A stretch of 64,000 nt of DNA from Apostichopus japonicus (lineage: Eukaryota > Echinodermata > Holothuroidea > Aspidochirotida > Stichopodidae): the NCBI RefSeq assembly GCF_037975245.1, contig NC_092580.1:32763001-32827000 (forward strand), in the 5' to 3' direction. Under the pieces are notes generated by a model. It ran no database searches, was not told where the DNA came from, and was given only the letters and a program-made list of their open reading frames with translations. Of this stretch, positions 44,634 to 55,400 are shown piece after piece; within the stretch, counting starts at the first letter, position 1, and every line of letters starts with the position of its first letter. The position numbers and the translations under genes are program-made.

Positions 44634-47582
44634 TCAGACCCGATTACAATGCTTAAAGTGCTTGTCCAAAGCATTCTTAAACCCATAGACACTACTTGCA
44701 AGTACAACTTTCTCAGGCAAACTATTCCACTCATTCACAACCCTATTAGAAAAAAGTTATGCCGAATATTAATCCTACTATGCGACTTTTGAAGCTTAAG
44801 ACAATGACCTCTAGTACAACTACTGTTTGCAAACATGAAAAAGTCGGTAAAGGATAGATTGTCGAAACCATACACAATCTTGAAAACCTGGATCAAGTCC
44901 CCACGTAACCTCCTAAGCTCCAGTGTGGTGAGATTCAACAGTTGTAACCGCCTATAATAAGGAACCCTCTTTAAGGAACTAATCATCCTAGTAGCCCTCC
45001 TCTGGACCTTTTCAAGTACTTCCTTATCCTTAGCAAAATAAGGGTTCCAAGCCTGCACAGCATACTCCAGATGAGGCCTTACCAACTGCTTATAAAGCCT
45101 AACTATGATGTCCTCTTTCAGAAAACTGAAGTTCCTCTTGATCATACCTAAAACCCTATTACCTCTTTTAGCAGCTTCAAGACAATGTTTGGAAGGTTGC
45201 AGAGACGAGTCAATGTAGATACCTAGGTCTCTTTCAACAGAGACCTCCTGTAACTCCACACCATTTAGATTGTATGTAAACTTTTGGTTACTACTACCAA
45301 TGTGCATTACCTTACATTTATCAATATTAAAAAGCATTTGCCACCCCTGAGACCAGGAAAAAATCTTATCTAAATCCGCTTGAAATTTCTCAGAATCGCT
45401 TTTGGAAGAGACCTCAGAATACAATTTGGTGTCATCAGCAAACTTCTTAGCTGTACACAAAATATCTCCGTCGATGTCATTTATATAGGCAACAAACAAC
45501 AGGGGACCTAATACAGACCCTTGTGGAACCCCACTAGTAACGTTCTGCCAAGAAGAAGCACAGCCATTAATTACCACCCTCTGTTCCCTATTACCAAGCC
45601 AATTCCCGATCCAAGACAGTAAAGTCCCTATGACACCCATGCTCTTCAGCCTAAGTAAAAGACGCTGGTGGGGAACTTTATCAAAGGCCTTCTGGAAATC
45701 CAGGAACACAACATCTACAGACCTCTGCCTATTTAGTGAGCTTGTTACATCTTCCATAAACTCAAGGATATTAGTGAGACAAGACCTTTTTTGACAAAAG
45801 CCATGCTGAGACTCTCTGATCAAAGACTGACTGCTGAAGTGACAGACCAAAGACTTTTTAACAATAGACTCCATGACCTTACAAACTACACTAGTGAGAC
45901 TAACGGGCCTATAATTACAGGGCTTAGTCTTATCACCCTTCTTGAAAATTGGGGTAATATTAGCACATCTCCAGTCCCTAGGAACATAACCTTCATCCAT
46001 AAATTTACTAAAAATCAACGAGAGTGGAACGCAGAAATAGTGTGCAAAAGTCTTCAACAAATACGGATGGATTGCATCCGGTCCAGAAGCTTTAGAAACA
46101 TTTAGACGAAGCAGCTCCTTTAAGACAACGTCATCCGAAAATAAGACCGTATCCAGTTTAGGCCTATCACTGCCCCCCTGAAAATCTGGAATACTATTCG
46201 TATCTTCCCTTGTGAAAACCGACACAAAATAGTCGTTCAAAAGATCTGCAAGATCCTGACTATCAGTAACTATCTTATCAGCCTGTGGTGCCCTAAGGGA
46301 AACAATTGCATCTTTAACTTTCTGCTTAGACCTGACATAAGAAAAGAAGGCCTTTGGGTTATCCTTAATTTTTAGGGCGATGCTTTTTTCGAAATTCAAT
46401 TTTGCATCAGAGACTAAGCATTCTACTTTCAGCTGATGAATTTTAAACTTGGCCAAAAGAGATTCAGATTTAGTCCTCCTAAACAACTTCCACATTCTAC
46501 GTTTTTGCCTAATTGCACATCTAACTTTCTTATTCATCCAGTGAGGCATACTGCTTTTACGACGACGATTCTTCCACGGAACATGATTTTCCATAATGAC
46601 CTTTAATTTATCAGCAAAACAAATCCAAGACTGAGAAGCACTCATATCACTAAACAAATTAATCCAATCTGTACCCTTTAGTAAAGTTTCAATTGCCTCT
46701 GTATCTGATCTCGAAAAATCAGGGACTTTTTCCTTGCTAATAGAACTTACGACCTTACAAACAACATCAAAAGCTAGTATATCATGATCACTAGTTCCTA
46801 GTTTTCCTAGACCGGTCAAATCAACAACATTGCTTGGATTAGAACTCAAAACAAGATCCAGGATGTTATCCCCCCTAGTAGGGAAAGTAACATGTTGATG
46901 TAAAAAGCAATCTTGCACAACATCTAGAAAATTACTACCTTTCCTACTACTAGAACCATCTATCCAATTAATGTCAGGAAAATTAAAGTCGCCCATTATA
47001 ACAACATCACCTTTAGCAGCCTTTCTAATTGAATCAAACAGCACGACATCATTATCATCGCTGCTGTTAGGAGAGCGGTAAACAACACCTACAGTGATAA
47101 CGTCCCTGGACCTCTTGGAGTTGTTTGTGGACAACTCGCACCAGACAGAATTAACAAAAGACCCTTGCAACTGAGATTTCTCAACACTTACAATGTCATC
47201 CCTAACATACAGTAAAACTCCCCCACCAACCCCATTATGAGTATCCCTTCTGTCCTGACGATACACAACATACCCCCGGGTGAGAAACCTCAGCACTATC
47301 AATGTCCTCCCTTAACCAAGACTCGGTGATACCAAACACATCCGGTTTCAGATCCTCGAGAAGCACAGTAAATTCAGCAAAATTTTTACGAATACTTCTA
47401 GCATTGGTAAAGACAATCTTCAGCCTATCCCTGATACTATGTACCTTAGCATGCCTCCTAAAGTTAGAACTATGACTATCACTTATTTTGCTCTCAAAAC
47501 GCCTATAATCGCCTCCACTAGGAACATAATCCTTATCCAAACTAATTTCTGACTTCATCGCCCCCCAATTTAGTTTAAACAT
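44634..47582 (-). pseudogene. LINE ORF2: APE endonuclease + reverse transcriptase, two frame breaks
   Basis: ORF2 starts at ATG 47582, overlapping the end of ORF1 by 13 nt. The endonuclease begins around LKIVFTNARSI and DVFGITESWL. Near 47262 a run of five G shifts the frame, after which the ORF stays open to 44735. The reverse transcriptase contains the palm motifs LDFQKAFDKVPH, SGVPQGSVLGP and FADDTKLY (the FADD catalytic pair near codon 710), then the usual C-terminal LVRPHLEYAVQAWNP and VQRRATRMI. A second single-base slip in a T run near 44753 truncates the reading. The following codons in the next frame carry the family-typical NEWNSLPE sequence to a stop at 44634. EN followed by a CR1/L2-type RT is the basis for the clade call. 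Its enzymatic role would be target-primed reverse transcription. Confidence 0.88.
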
Positions 47583-48505
47583 AGCTGTTCAACAGAGTAA
47601 TTCACCATCCTACCAAACAACGAGGCCCCAGTATTAGCTAAGTGCAAACCATCCCTGGCGAACAGATCCCTTCTACCCTGGAAAGATGACCACATGTCAA
47701 CAAATGTGAAGCCGAAGTCGGCACACAAACTATACAATAAACCATTCAAAGTTACAATCTTTTCTGACAGAACCTTGTTGTCAAATCTTGGCAACAAACT
47801 ACATATGACAACTTTAGCCCGAGTTGATGCTAGTCGACACATCAATTCGTGGTACCTAGACTGAATAATGTTTTGCGACTCCTTCTGCACATTGTTGGTG
47901 CCTACCTGGACTACAACCACCTCCTCATCTGACACGATTTTGTTTACCCTTTTACTGACATCCTGGATTTTAGCACCTGGCAAACATACCCTGACCCTTT
48001 TTGCTTTATCCGCCCTGCAGAACTCTCGGTCTACATACCGTACTAATGAATCCCCACACAATACCATTCTTCCTTTCGACTTCTCCTGTCCCCACTTACC
48101 GCTGTTTACAACCACACTACCATCTCCTATCACATCACAATCACCACGCACTTCGTCCACTACTAGCCACTCACTATTTCCCTCCTGGGAGACTTCATTC
48201 CCATCATCAACATCACGCAACTCCTCCACAGGTAACACGTCAAAACCATTACAAGTTGGAACAACCTCGCAACAATCCCTTTCAGCAACTGCACTACTCA
48301 CAGCCCTACTATTCCCGACTTCCGTCCATACACAACTACAGCTTTTCAATAGCTCCTCTAATTCCTTAAGTTTCACACACTTATCGCAAACAAACACAAT
48401 AGCTTCACTAGACGCTGATTTAAAATCACATTCCAAGCCAGAAATCTCAAACTCAATCCACATATTACACGCATCACAGCAGACTAAACGATCAGGCACA
48501 GCCAT
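47570..48505 (-). CDS. LINE ORF1: Cys-rich (PHD-like) + SGNH esterase domain
   Basis: A 311-residue ORF, uninterrupted. The first ~45 residues have CxxC-type pairs (CCDACNMW.., VCDKC), compatible with the PHD/zinc-knuckle seen in CR1 ORF1. A low-complexity linker follows. From about residue 145, an SGNH/GDSL hydrolase shows block I GDSLVRYVD, block III VGTNNV and block V DGLHLANTG, so the catalytic Ser, Asn and Asp/His positions seem present. An esterase-bearing ORF1 is known in some CR1-clade LINEs. Its substrate is unsettled, with lipid or RNP-membrane roles proposed. The protein would bind the element RNA or assist retrotransposition. Confidence 0.85.
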   Translation of the reverse strand: MAVPDRLVCCDACNMWIEFEISGLECDFKSASSEAIVFVCDKCVKLKELEELLKSCSCVWTEVGNSRAVSSAVAERDCCEVVPTCNGFDVLPVEELRDVDDGNEVSQEGNSEWLVVDEVRGDCDVIGDGSVVVNSGKWGQEKSKGRMVLCGDSLVRYVDREFCRADKAKRVRVCLPGAKIQDVSKRVNKIVSDEEVVVVQVGTNNVQKESQNIIQSRYHELMCRLASTRAKVVICSLLPRFDNKVLSEKIVTLNGLLYSLCADFGFTFVDMWSSFQGRRDLFARDGLHLANTGASLFGRMVNYSVEQLCLN

Positions 48506-48534
48506 AACGAAAATACTAAGTCAAAGAAAAAAAA

Positions 48535-49110
48535 AAAACAGCGTACACAGAAAATCGAACACACGACGGGCAGCTTAGGCTAACAGAGACTGTACACTGA
48601 ACGATAAGATACACTGACGCTACAGACCTAAAACCACGGACAGAACTGAAACAAGACAAAAACAGCTCACATTGAACACAAAAACATGCAGAATGAAAGT
48701 TACAGACAATAAATAACGAATACACTAAGGCACAGAAAACCCACGAACACAGAAAATCGATACTCACGATTAGCAGCTTAGGCTTAACAGAGACAATATA
48801 CTGAACGATAGGATACACTGACGTTACAGACCTAAAACAACGGACAGCACTGAAACAAGACAAAAACAGCTCACATTGAACACAAAAACATGCAGAATGA
48901 AAGTTACAGACAATAAATAACGAATACACTAAGGCACAGAAAAACCCGCGAACGCGGAAAAACGATACTCACGATTAGCAGCTTAGGCTCAACATAGACT
49001 ATACACTGTACGATAGGATACACTGACGCTACAGACCTTAAACCACGGACAGCACCGACACAAGACAAAAAACAGCACAGATTGAACAAAAAATATGCAG
49101 AATGACAGGA
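48535..49110 (-). promoter_or_regulatory. LINE 5' UTR tandem monomers (~204 bp)
   Basis: Upstream of ORF1 a ~204 bp unit occurs about three times. It is marked by TTAGCAGCTTAGGC, ACACTGACG.TACAGACC and GACAATAAATAACGAATACAC, with equivalent positions near 48550, 48753 and 48957. The copy farthest from ORF1 is most diverged. Tandem 5' monomers acting as promoters are known for mouse L1. The arrangement here suggests the same, though promoter activity is inference. Confidence 0.65.
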
Positions 49111-49686
49111 ACAGACAAAAATAACTCCAAATAAACAACAAAACGAATCACAAGGTGTTTGATAAAAAAAAACGATCCCAAAAATCCCAAAAATGAACGA
49201 AATGCAAGAGCACCGAAAAAGTACGTGTATACGCTTCAACGACCAAAGTTAATACATTCTACATATCATCGATTTGTTTTACTTATCATCGATTTAAATC
49301 GATGATAAGTAAAGTAAATCGATGATATGTCGAAGTAAACTGGTATATGTCGATTTAAATCGATGATATGTAGAATGAAACTGGTATATGTCAATTTAAA
49401 TCGACATATACCAGTTTCATTCTACATATCATCGATTTATTTTACTTATCATCGATTTAAATCGATGATAAGTAAAGTAAATCGATGATATGTCGAAGTA
49501 AACTGGTATATGTCGATTTAAATCGATGATATGTAGAATGAAACTGGTATATGTCGATTTACATCGGTAGAAGTCAATTTCAGCTGCTGGAAACTGGTAT
49601 AAGTCGAAGGAAACTGGTATATGTCGATTTAAATCGGTATAAGTCGATCTCCCATGATTTGAGACTGATGGCCCGCTATAATACAG

Positions 49687-50056
49687 TTGGTATCCACGCA
49701 CTAATACGCACACACAGCATGCAAAGCTAGCTCATACATATTGCGAAATGGCAAAAAACAAAATTAGTAGCCAATTGATAATGTTGAGTGCAATGCTTGG
49801 AGATAAAGTTTTCAGAAAGGTTCAGTAGCCACCATTTGACATTAACCTGATTTGGTCCATTTCAGATCAGTTGATTTTGATAGATTTTTTTTAAAGTAAC
49901 AAACCACCAAAAACGTATTTTGAAGGTCAATTCAAATATTGACCCATCTTTACAGATATACTTGAAAGAGGAACTACATTTTCATGGATGATAAGCTCTA
50001 AGTGAAGCTAGCTAGTAATGAATTCTCTGGCCACGACTAAAATAAATGAGGCTTAC
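49687..50056. other. Intron between minus-strand exon and foldback element
   Basis: About 370 bp with no feature beyond a GT donor region for the minus-strand exon at its right edge. Nothing else recognised. Confidence 0.5.
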
Positions 50057-50215
50057 CATCAGTCAGTTCATCCAAACCCTTCTCTAAATGCAAAATGTTG
50101 GCCAGTTTGGGATGACCTGTGGGGCATAGCACAAGATGTCTATTGTCAATGAATCCCACTCTTTGTATAAATTGATGGCAGTTGGTTTTTGGAATAATTC
50201 GAATTCCTGCTCTAC
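50057..50215 (-). CDS. Internal exon of an unrecognised conserved-looking protein
   Basis: On the minus strand a good acceptor (TTTCCTATACAG) and a strong donor (GATGGTAAGC) bound 159 nt open in one frame, phase 1 at both ends. The 53-residue peptide (RAGIRIIPKTNCHQFIQRVG, then FIDNRHLVLCPTGHPKLANI, then LHLEKGLDELTDG) has the balanced composition of a folded domain. I cannot name the family. It may belong with the charged terminal exon at 41357-41611. If so, the intervening intron(s) contain the foldback element, the LINE and repeat copy B. Confidence 0.55.
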
Positions 50216-51717
50216 CTGTATAGGAAAGAGAAAAATATTCAAACAGCATTATAGGCCTATAAGATTACGAGCGCTATATAGTATATATACTATACTCATA
50301 TTATTATAGCCTAGAACTCATTAAATGCCAGGCCTAACTTAGGCTACTTCGAAGTTCGAAAAACCCTCGAAGTTCTGACACCCCGAATGAATGCATAATT
50401 TTACCATGGCAATTGCCTTATTGTACAATGAGGACCAATTTGACGAAACCTATAAAGCGACAACTGTTTCCTAACGAGAATATTTTTGCCATCGATAGTA
50501 TCATATTAAAAGAAGTGTGAACAAATACAATTCTGGAGCATTTTAGTGCTTAAGTGTTCGAACTTCGAAGTGTCCATTATTATATGTACGTACTACTACT
50601 AGTAGAACTACTAGCATGACCAACGTACGTGTAAGTCTAACATATAGGCCTAAGTTATGACACGTTAGGTCTAACGTTAGGCTAATAAGGGTTCATGTGG
50701 TCATTTTCCGCCAAAAAACTCCCAAAAAAGTACAATTAATGATTTACAACGGAGAAATGCTACAATGAAACCTCGTCTAGCGAAGATATAGGCTAAAGAG
50801 ACCCGGTGCATACGCATAGCTTACCGTAAGTTGACGAGGATCTGCATTACACAGGCATTCGCAACGTAAATACAATGTGAGTAACTTAGGCCTAGTTACA
50901 CACTTGCGGGAGAACACGTCTCAAAACTGTCTGTGGCGCCGGTCAATCGCTTCACTACAAAGTAGCCTAACGTAATACAACTATATGTTGGAAATACAAT
51001 AAGTATTAGTAGCCTTAAAGTATGACTGGTATAGCCTACATGAACCACCGAGAGAACGAACGATTGTCACCTACAAGAGCGGGGTACAATTTAGCGCGTT
51101 CGAATGGAGGCTATCCGACCAATATAAAGACACAGTACAAGTAATTCACAAAGACATCCAAGTATAATCTTAATAATACAAATTTAATTCATCAAAGTCT
51201 CTTCTTTCTTAAATAAATAAATGAATATAATTCTAAGTCAATAATACCATGGATTCTAATATTCTCCTGCTACAAGCATGGAGTTGAGATACTTCACAAA
51301 GTTGAAACCATTTACAAGAGTTTAACAAATTTTAGGTGCTCAGACAAAATTTGGTTGTTTTCCAAAACGTATGATTTACTCAATACCCAAGTAGTTTGTT
51401 TGCCCCAGAAAAACTAAGTACTTAGGCCTACTCATACCTCGATAGTGTTGATTTTACAATATGATATTACCAGTATTTGAGAACAAGTTACTTGTGAACA
51501 CAATATTTAAAGTTCAAAATTCGACGACGTTCCAGTGTCCAATGCTTCTCAGTAAGAGACAGTTCTCGTAGCTATAGATGTTACAATCATAAAGTTCTAC
51601 CGCTCTTCAGTAGTATAAGATGTTACACCAGTCAGTGTGGATTGATTATCCCAGTAAGATGAAAGTCACTCGTTATTCTCGTTGAATCCCAAACGGATAT
51701 TAAAGTGGCAAATGATA
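50216..51717. other. Probable 5' flank/introns of the minus-strand gene
   Basis: A+T-rich sequence with several GGCCTA words. No further exon could be defined with confidence. The first exon(s) and promoter of the minus-strand gene should lie here or further right. Confidence 0.4.
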
Positions 51718-51999
51718 TCACATTTGACGTCCCTTGGCAAGCCCCGTAATACAGCTGTAGCGATACATGTCAGCATCCGATACTGCCATCAAACAGCTGC
51801 CCTCCTCAGACTCTATCAAGATTCTGGTACCCAGGCGACTTTTCCCAACACAATTCTTGCCAATGATGAAATCCAAATTCACAACATTATGGCCTCCCGG
51901 CTTATATAGGTTTTCATAAGTGAAATAAATCCCATGCCATGTGTTGAAACGGAAAATTAAATCGGGCGCCTTACCAAGAGATATACATATAGAAATCAT
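51718..51999 (-). other. Orphan protein-like ORF fragment
   Basis: A minus-strand open frame of up to 93 codons whose latter part (LIFRFNTWHGIYFTYENLY.., NVVNLDFIIGKNCVGKSRLG, YRYSCITGLAKG) has gene-like composition rather than repeat character. It ends in TGA at 51718 and lacks a good acceptor in front, so it could be a pseudogene fragment, a single-exon remnant or a chance ORF. No family recognised. Confidence 0.3.
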
Positions 52000-52430
52000 A
52001 TGACTCTCACAGCATGGTGTTTCAGCTAAGAGTGATGTGTTTGTTCAGCACTAGCCCATACATGCATTAGCTACACTCTAATAAAGGCCGGTTCAATTTT
52101 TTGAACCTTTTCCCGGTTCAGAATATTTCGAACCGATTCGGTTCATATTGACCCCGGTTCTGTTCATCCCTCAAGGATCATTTTCAAACCAGTTCAAACG
52201 TTTACGGTTCAATAACTCGTTTAGAGGTATGATTGGCTTGTTTATATCACGTGTATGCAGATGTTGGCCTGCAGCATATGTATGTGTCGCGTCGGTAGAA
52301 TTTAACTGCATTTACGCGGCAACTGTATATCAGCCCTAACTTTAGACGACTGTATCACCCGCCGTTATCCTGTTTTTTCGTGTTCGTTCGGTGTTGTTGT
52401 AGCTTGTGTTTCTCCGAAATTTTGAAGTTC

Positions 52431-55400
52431 ATGGATTTCGTTGAAGAAAAACTTCGTGAGTGGGGCCTAGAGAGATTCCTGCCAGCCTTTCAAGGTAATT
52501 TTTTATAAACATTAGAGCGGCGCTAGGCCGAACGCCTAGCCTAACGTTGTTGCCGTACTTACTTGTTGCTGCAACAAGTGTAGGCTACACACAGTAAAGC
52601 ACTTGAGTTGTAGGCCTAGCCTAACGTTACGTTAGGGCCTCCATTAACCCTTTCCAGGCCAGCCCTAACATGTACAGTGTGCATTGGCTAGCCAGAGCAC
52701 TTTTCAAATATTTTAATACTGTCAAACAGTTTCAGGAAATTATTTATAGAAAAAAATTGGTTGCTTGGATTCATTCGAGGTCTAGGCCTAGGCCTACATC
52801 ATTTTTGAAGATAAAGACCTTGTCTTTCCATTTCTGGAGGTGAAAATGAGCTAGGCCTAGTAAATGATGTCACACCAATCCAAGATGGCCGCCGAAATTA
52901 AAAATGGTGGACAAAATTATACTGATGTTGCACTTAGCACCAGGGCTTTAGGTAGGATTGTGCTGGTACTGGCAGTGGTAGGGTGTGGTTTATGGAAAGC
53001 AGGGTGTTGCACTTGTTGAACGCTTTGCGCAATAGCGTGGGGTCAAGGGGCCCGCTTAGGGCCCCTTGTGGGGTCCAGGGGCGAAGCACCCTGGAAATGA
53101 AGCGATTTGGTGCACTTTACAGGCCTGAGATGGCGTTAAAATGTGCTCTGAAAGTGCAATTTTTTGGGGAGCAATATTAGTTTTAGCAAGAAATAAGACA
53201 TACTGTACATAAAATGAATAAAAGGTTTTAAAAGAAATTACCTTGTCTTAAATGTTGACCTCTGTCAAAAATGTATGTATAGTAAATTATAGTACACTAG
53301 TACAGGTAAAGGCTTTGTCATGGCTTAAGATGTTAAAAAACAACTTTAAATAATAATGAATCGTAACATATTTTTATGTAAACTGCAATTTTTTTATTTT
53401 GCTCTTTGCATTTTACTTGTCTCATAACTTATTAATTTATTAAAAGAAAATAAAACGTCGAGAAGAAACTCCACTATTTCCAATGCACCAATTCACATTC
53501 TTTAAAATATCATTGAGCCATGTCCGGTTGAAATTATAAAACCAGCAACAAAATCAATTTTTATCGCGCCCGTTGTCAGTTTGCACACCATAAACTGCGC
53601 GAAAGTAGTTTAAACCTACCACAGAAAATCTTTAATTATTTCACATAATTACAACACAGGTACATAAAGGTATTCAAACTGTACTACAAAAATTAAATTC
53701 AGTCAGCAAAACAGCCTGAATGAGTGAAGGTTAACCGTTTTTCGAAGTTAGGCTCCCAGTTTAGGCTAAGCATTTAGTACCCTATTGCTATCTTTGGGGC
53801 GGTAAAGTGCGCAAACTTACGTCGGTTGACAAGCAACAATAAAATTTCGTCCACCAACCTCTAATAAACTATCTATCGTTAAATCGACAGGTGGCTTGCT
53901 TGGCCTAGCCTGGGCCCTAGACCTACAAAAGGACGTAAAGTTATGCATTGCGCCATGAAAATAGCATCACCTAACCGGTACTTTCAGCCTACATACTTCG
54001 GTTAGAATGAGTTGTTCTAACCGCTCAGTGACCCCATCTTTTAGACATAAATTATACCATACCTTAGTAAAAAAGTGAAGCATAGTCCGTTTCATTTTGC
54101 AAGCCTGCGTTCTGGACTTCTCGTTACGAAAAAAATGTCTCCGACTGACACTGTTCGACTCGATAAAAATTCGGCCTATAGCTTGGCTTAGTAAATAATA
54201 GTACCATACCTTGCGAATTTTATGTGTTCCGTCCTGGAATCTCCCAGCGGATCTCTTAACATTCCAATCCGCGAGGCCAGATGATTTATATACACAACTT
54301 TTAATTGGTTGCTGAAGTTGGTTTATCTCCGTACAAAAAAACCCATCCTAACCGGGGAAAAAAAACGAGCCACTCCAACTGGTGATGGGTGATATATACA
54401 GATTTGGACTGTGATCTATCATATGCAACAGTGTCTGTTTCTTGATCGAGGGAAACTACACACTATATCAACGGGGGTTAACTTCGTGTTGGTCGTCGAG
54501 CAAAAAATTTACATCGCCACTCGCGATTTTGTTTTTCATGGTACAGTTAGGCCTTGCCGTATGTTGTTGTATCCGGGACTCTTTGTATTTTTATTACGCA
54601 CGTGGTAACATTTTTGAGAAATGTCACATCGCTCGACGCTCGGTGTATGAAGAATGTACATAGTTTTTCTGTGAATTCCATAATTTTGTGCAAGTAGTAA
54701 CGGCAGCTGTGTTTTTTCGTTATTATATATTTATATATTTATTTTTGAACAACTCAATTTAGCACGGCTTGGTACAATATAGTAAGGCCGTGTTAGGGAT
54801 TATAGGCCGTGTTTTTTGTTAGTTAGGCCGTGCCAAACACGGCCGCGCGTCCGGCTGCCTAAAGCCTTGCTTAGCACATTTATAGGCCTAACTGTAAGTG
54901 TTTGATTACCACGGGCCCCGGGGCCCTGTTGCCTGTTGGTCAACATTGGATCTCCTAGGCCCAGCCCTAATTTGCTCAGATCGTTCGTCATCACTGCTTT
55001 CAGACTCACCTGGTCCTCCCTGTGTCGCGTTTTCCTCTCCACCCTCCACATCGAAGCTATCATCCCCAACTTTCCGTTTTTTCGCGGAACTGGTATGCAC
55101 AAAACCTACACTAAAAACTACATCAGAATCTGATGAATTGTCGCCGGAATCATCTGATAAGGGTGTCCAAATCAAAGTTATTTTCGTCAAAGTTCTCTGA
55201 TTCATCACCGCTAGGCTCGCTACTTCCACTTGAATCTCGCTCACTACTACTATTTTCCATCATTCAATACCGTAAGATTGCCGAAACACATGGCCAAAGA
55301 ACGTAACATGCGACCAAAGATTTCACTTCCGAGTTGAAGCAGGTTCTGGTTGAAGTCAGCAAGCATTTACAGCCTGACTGGTGCACTAGAGAGACTAGGT

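Larger units (their letters stand above)
44532..49254 (-). mobile_element. CR1-type non-LTR retrotransposon, near full length
   Basis: A 4.7 kb minus-strand LINE with, in order, a tandemly repeated 5' UTR, ORF1 (esterase), ORF2 (endonuclease-reverse transcriptase), a short 3' UTR and a 3' tail of TAAAC units (CTAAACTAAACTAAACTAAA). It is inserted in the foldback repeat at ACCAGTTTCAT|TCTACATATC. Only a very short duplication (about CAT) is visible. ORF2 carries two single-base frame breaks, so this copy is probably inactive although otherwise complete. Confidence 0.88.
43931..49680. mobile_element. Palindromic foldback element interrupted by a CR1-type LINE
   Basis: Inverted ends TATGGCGGGCCATCAGTCTC at 43931 and GAGACTGATGGCCCGCTATA ending at 49680 are flanked by ATACAG (43925-43930 and 49681-49686). 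The interior is built from ~160 bp units, each itself palindromic (ATCGATTTAAATCGAT, CGACATATACCAGTTTC and complements): about three on the left (43970-44531) and about two on the right (49255-49650). A LINE fills 44532-49254. Without it the element would be about 1.03 kb. No protein is encoded by the foldback itself. Confidence 0.8.

Noticed and set aside
47868-48578. 236-codon plus-strand ORF
   Set aside because: Antisense shadow of LINE ORF1, which has clear esterase motifs on the minus strand.
43889-49713. ORFs with YTDLNRHIPVSFD repeats at both ends of the palindromic element
   Set aside because: They are translations of the foldback repeat, mirrored at both ends.
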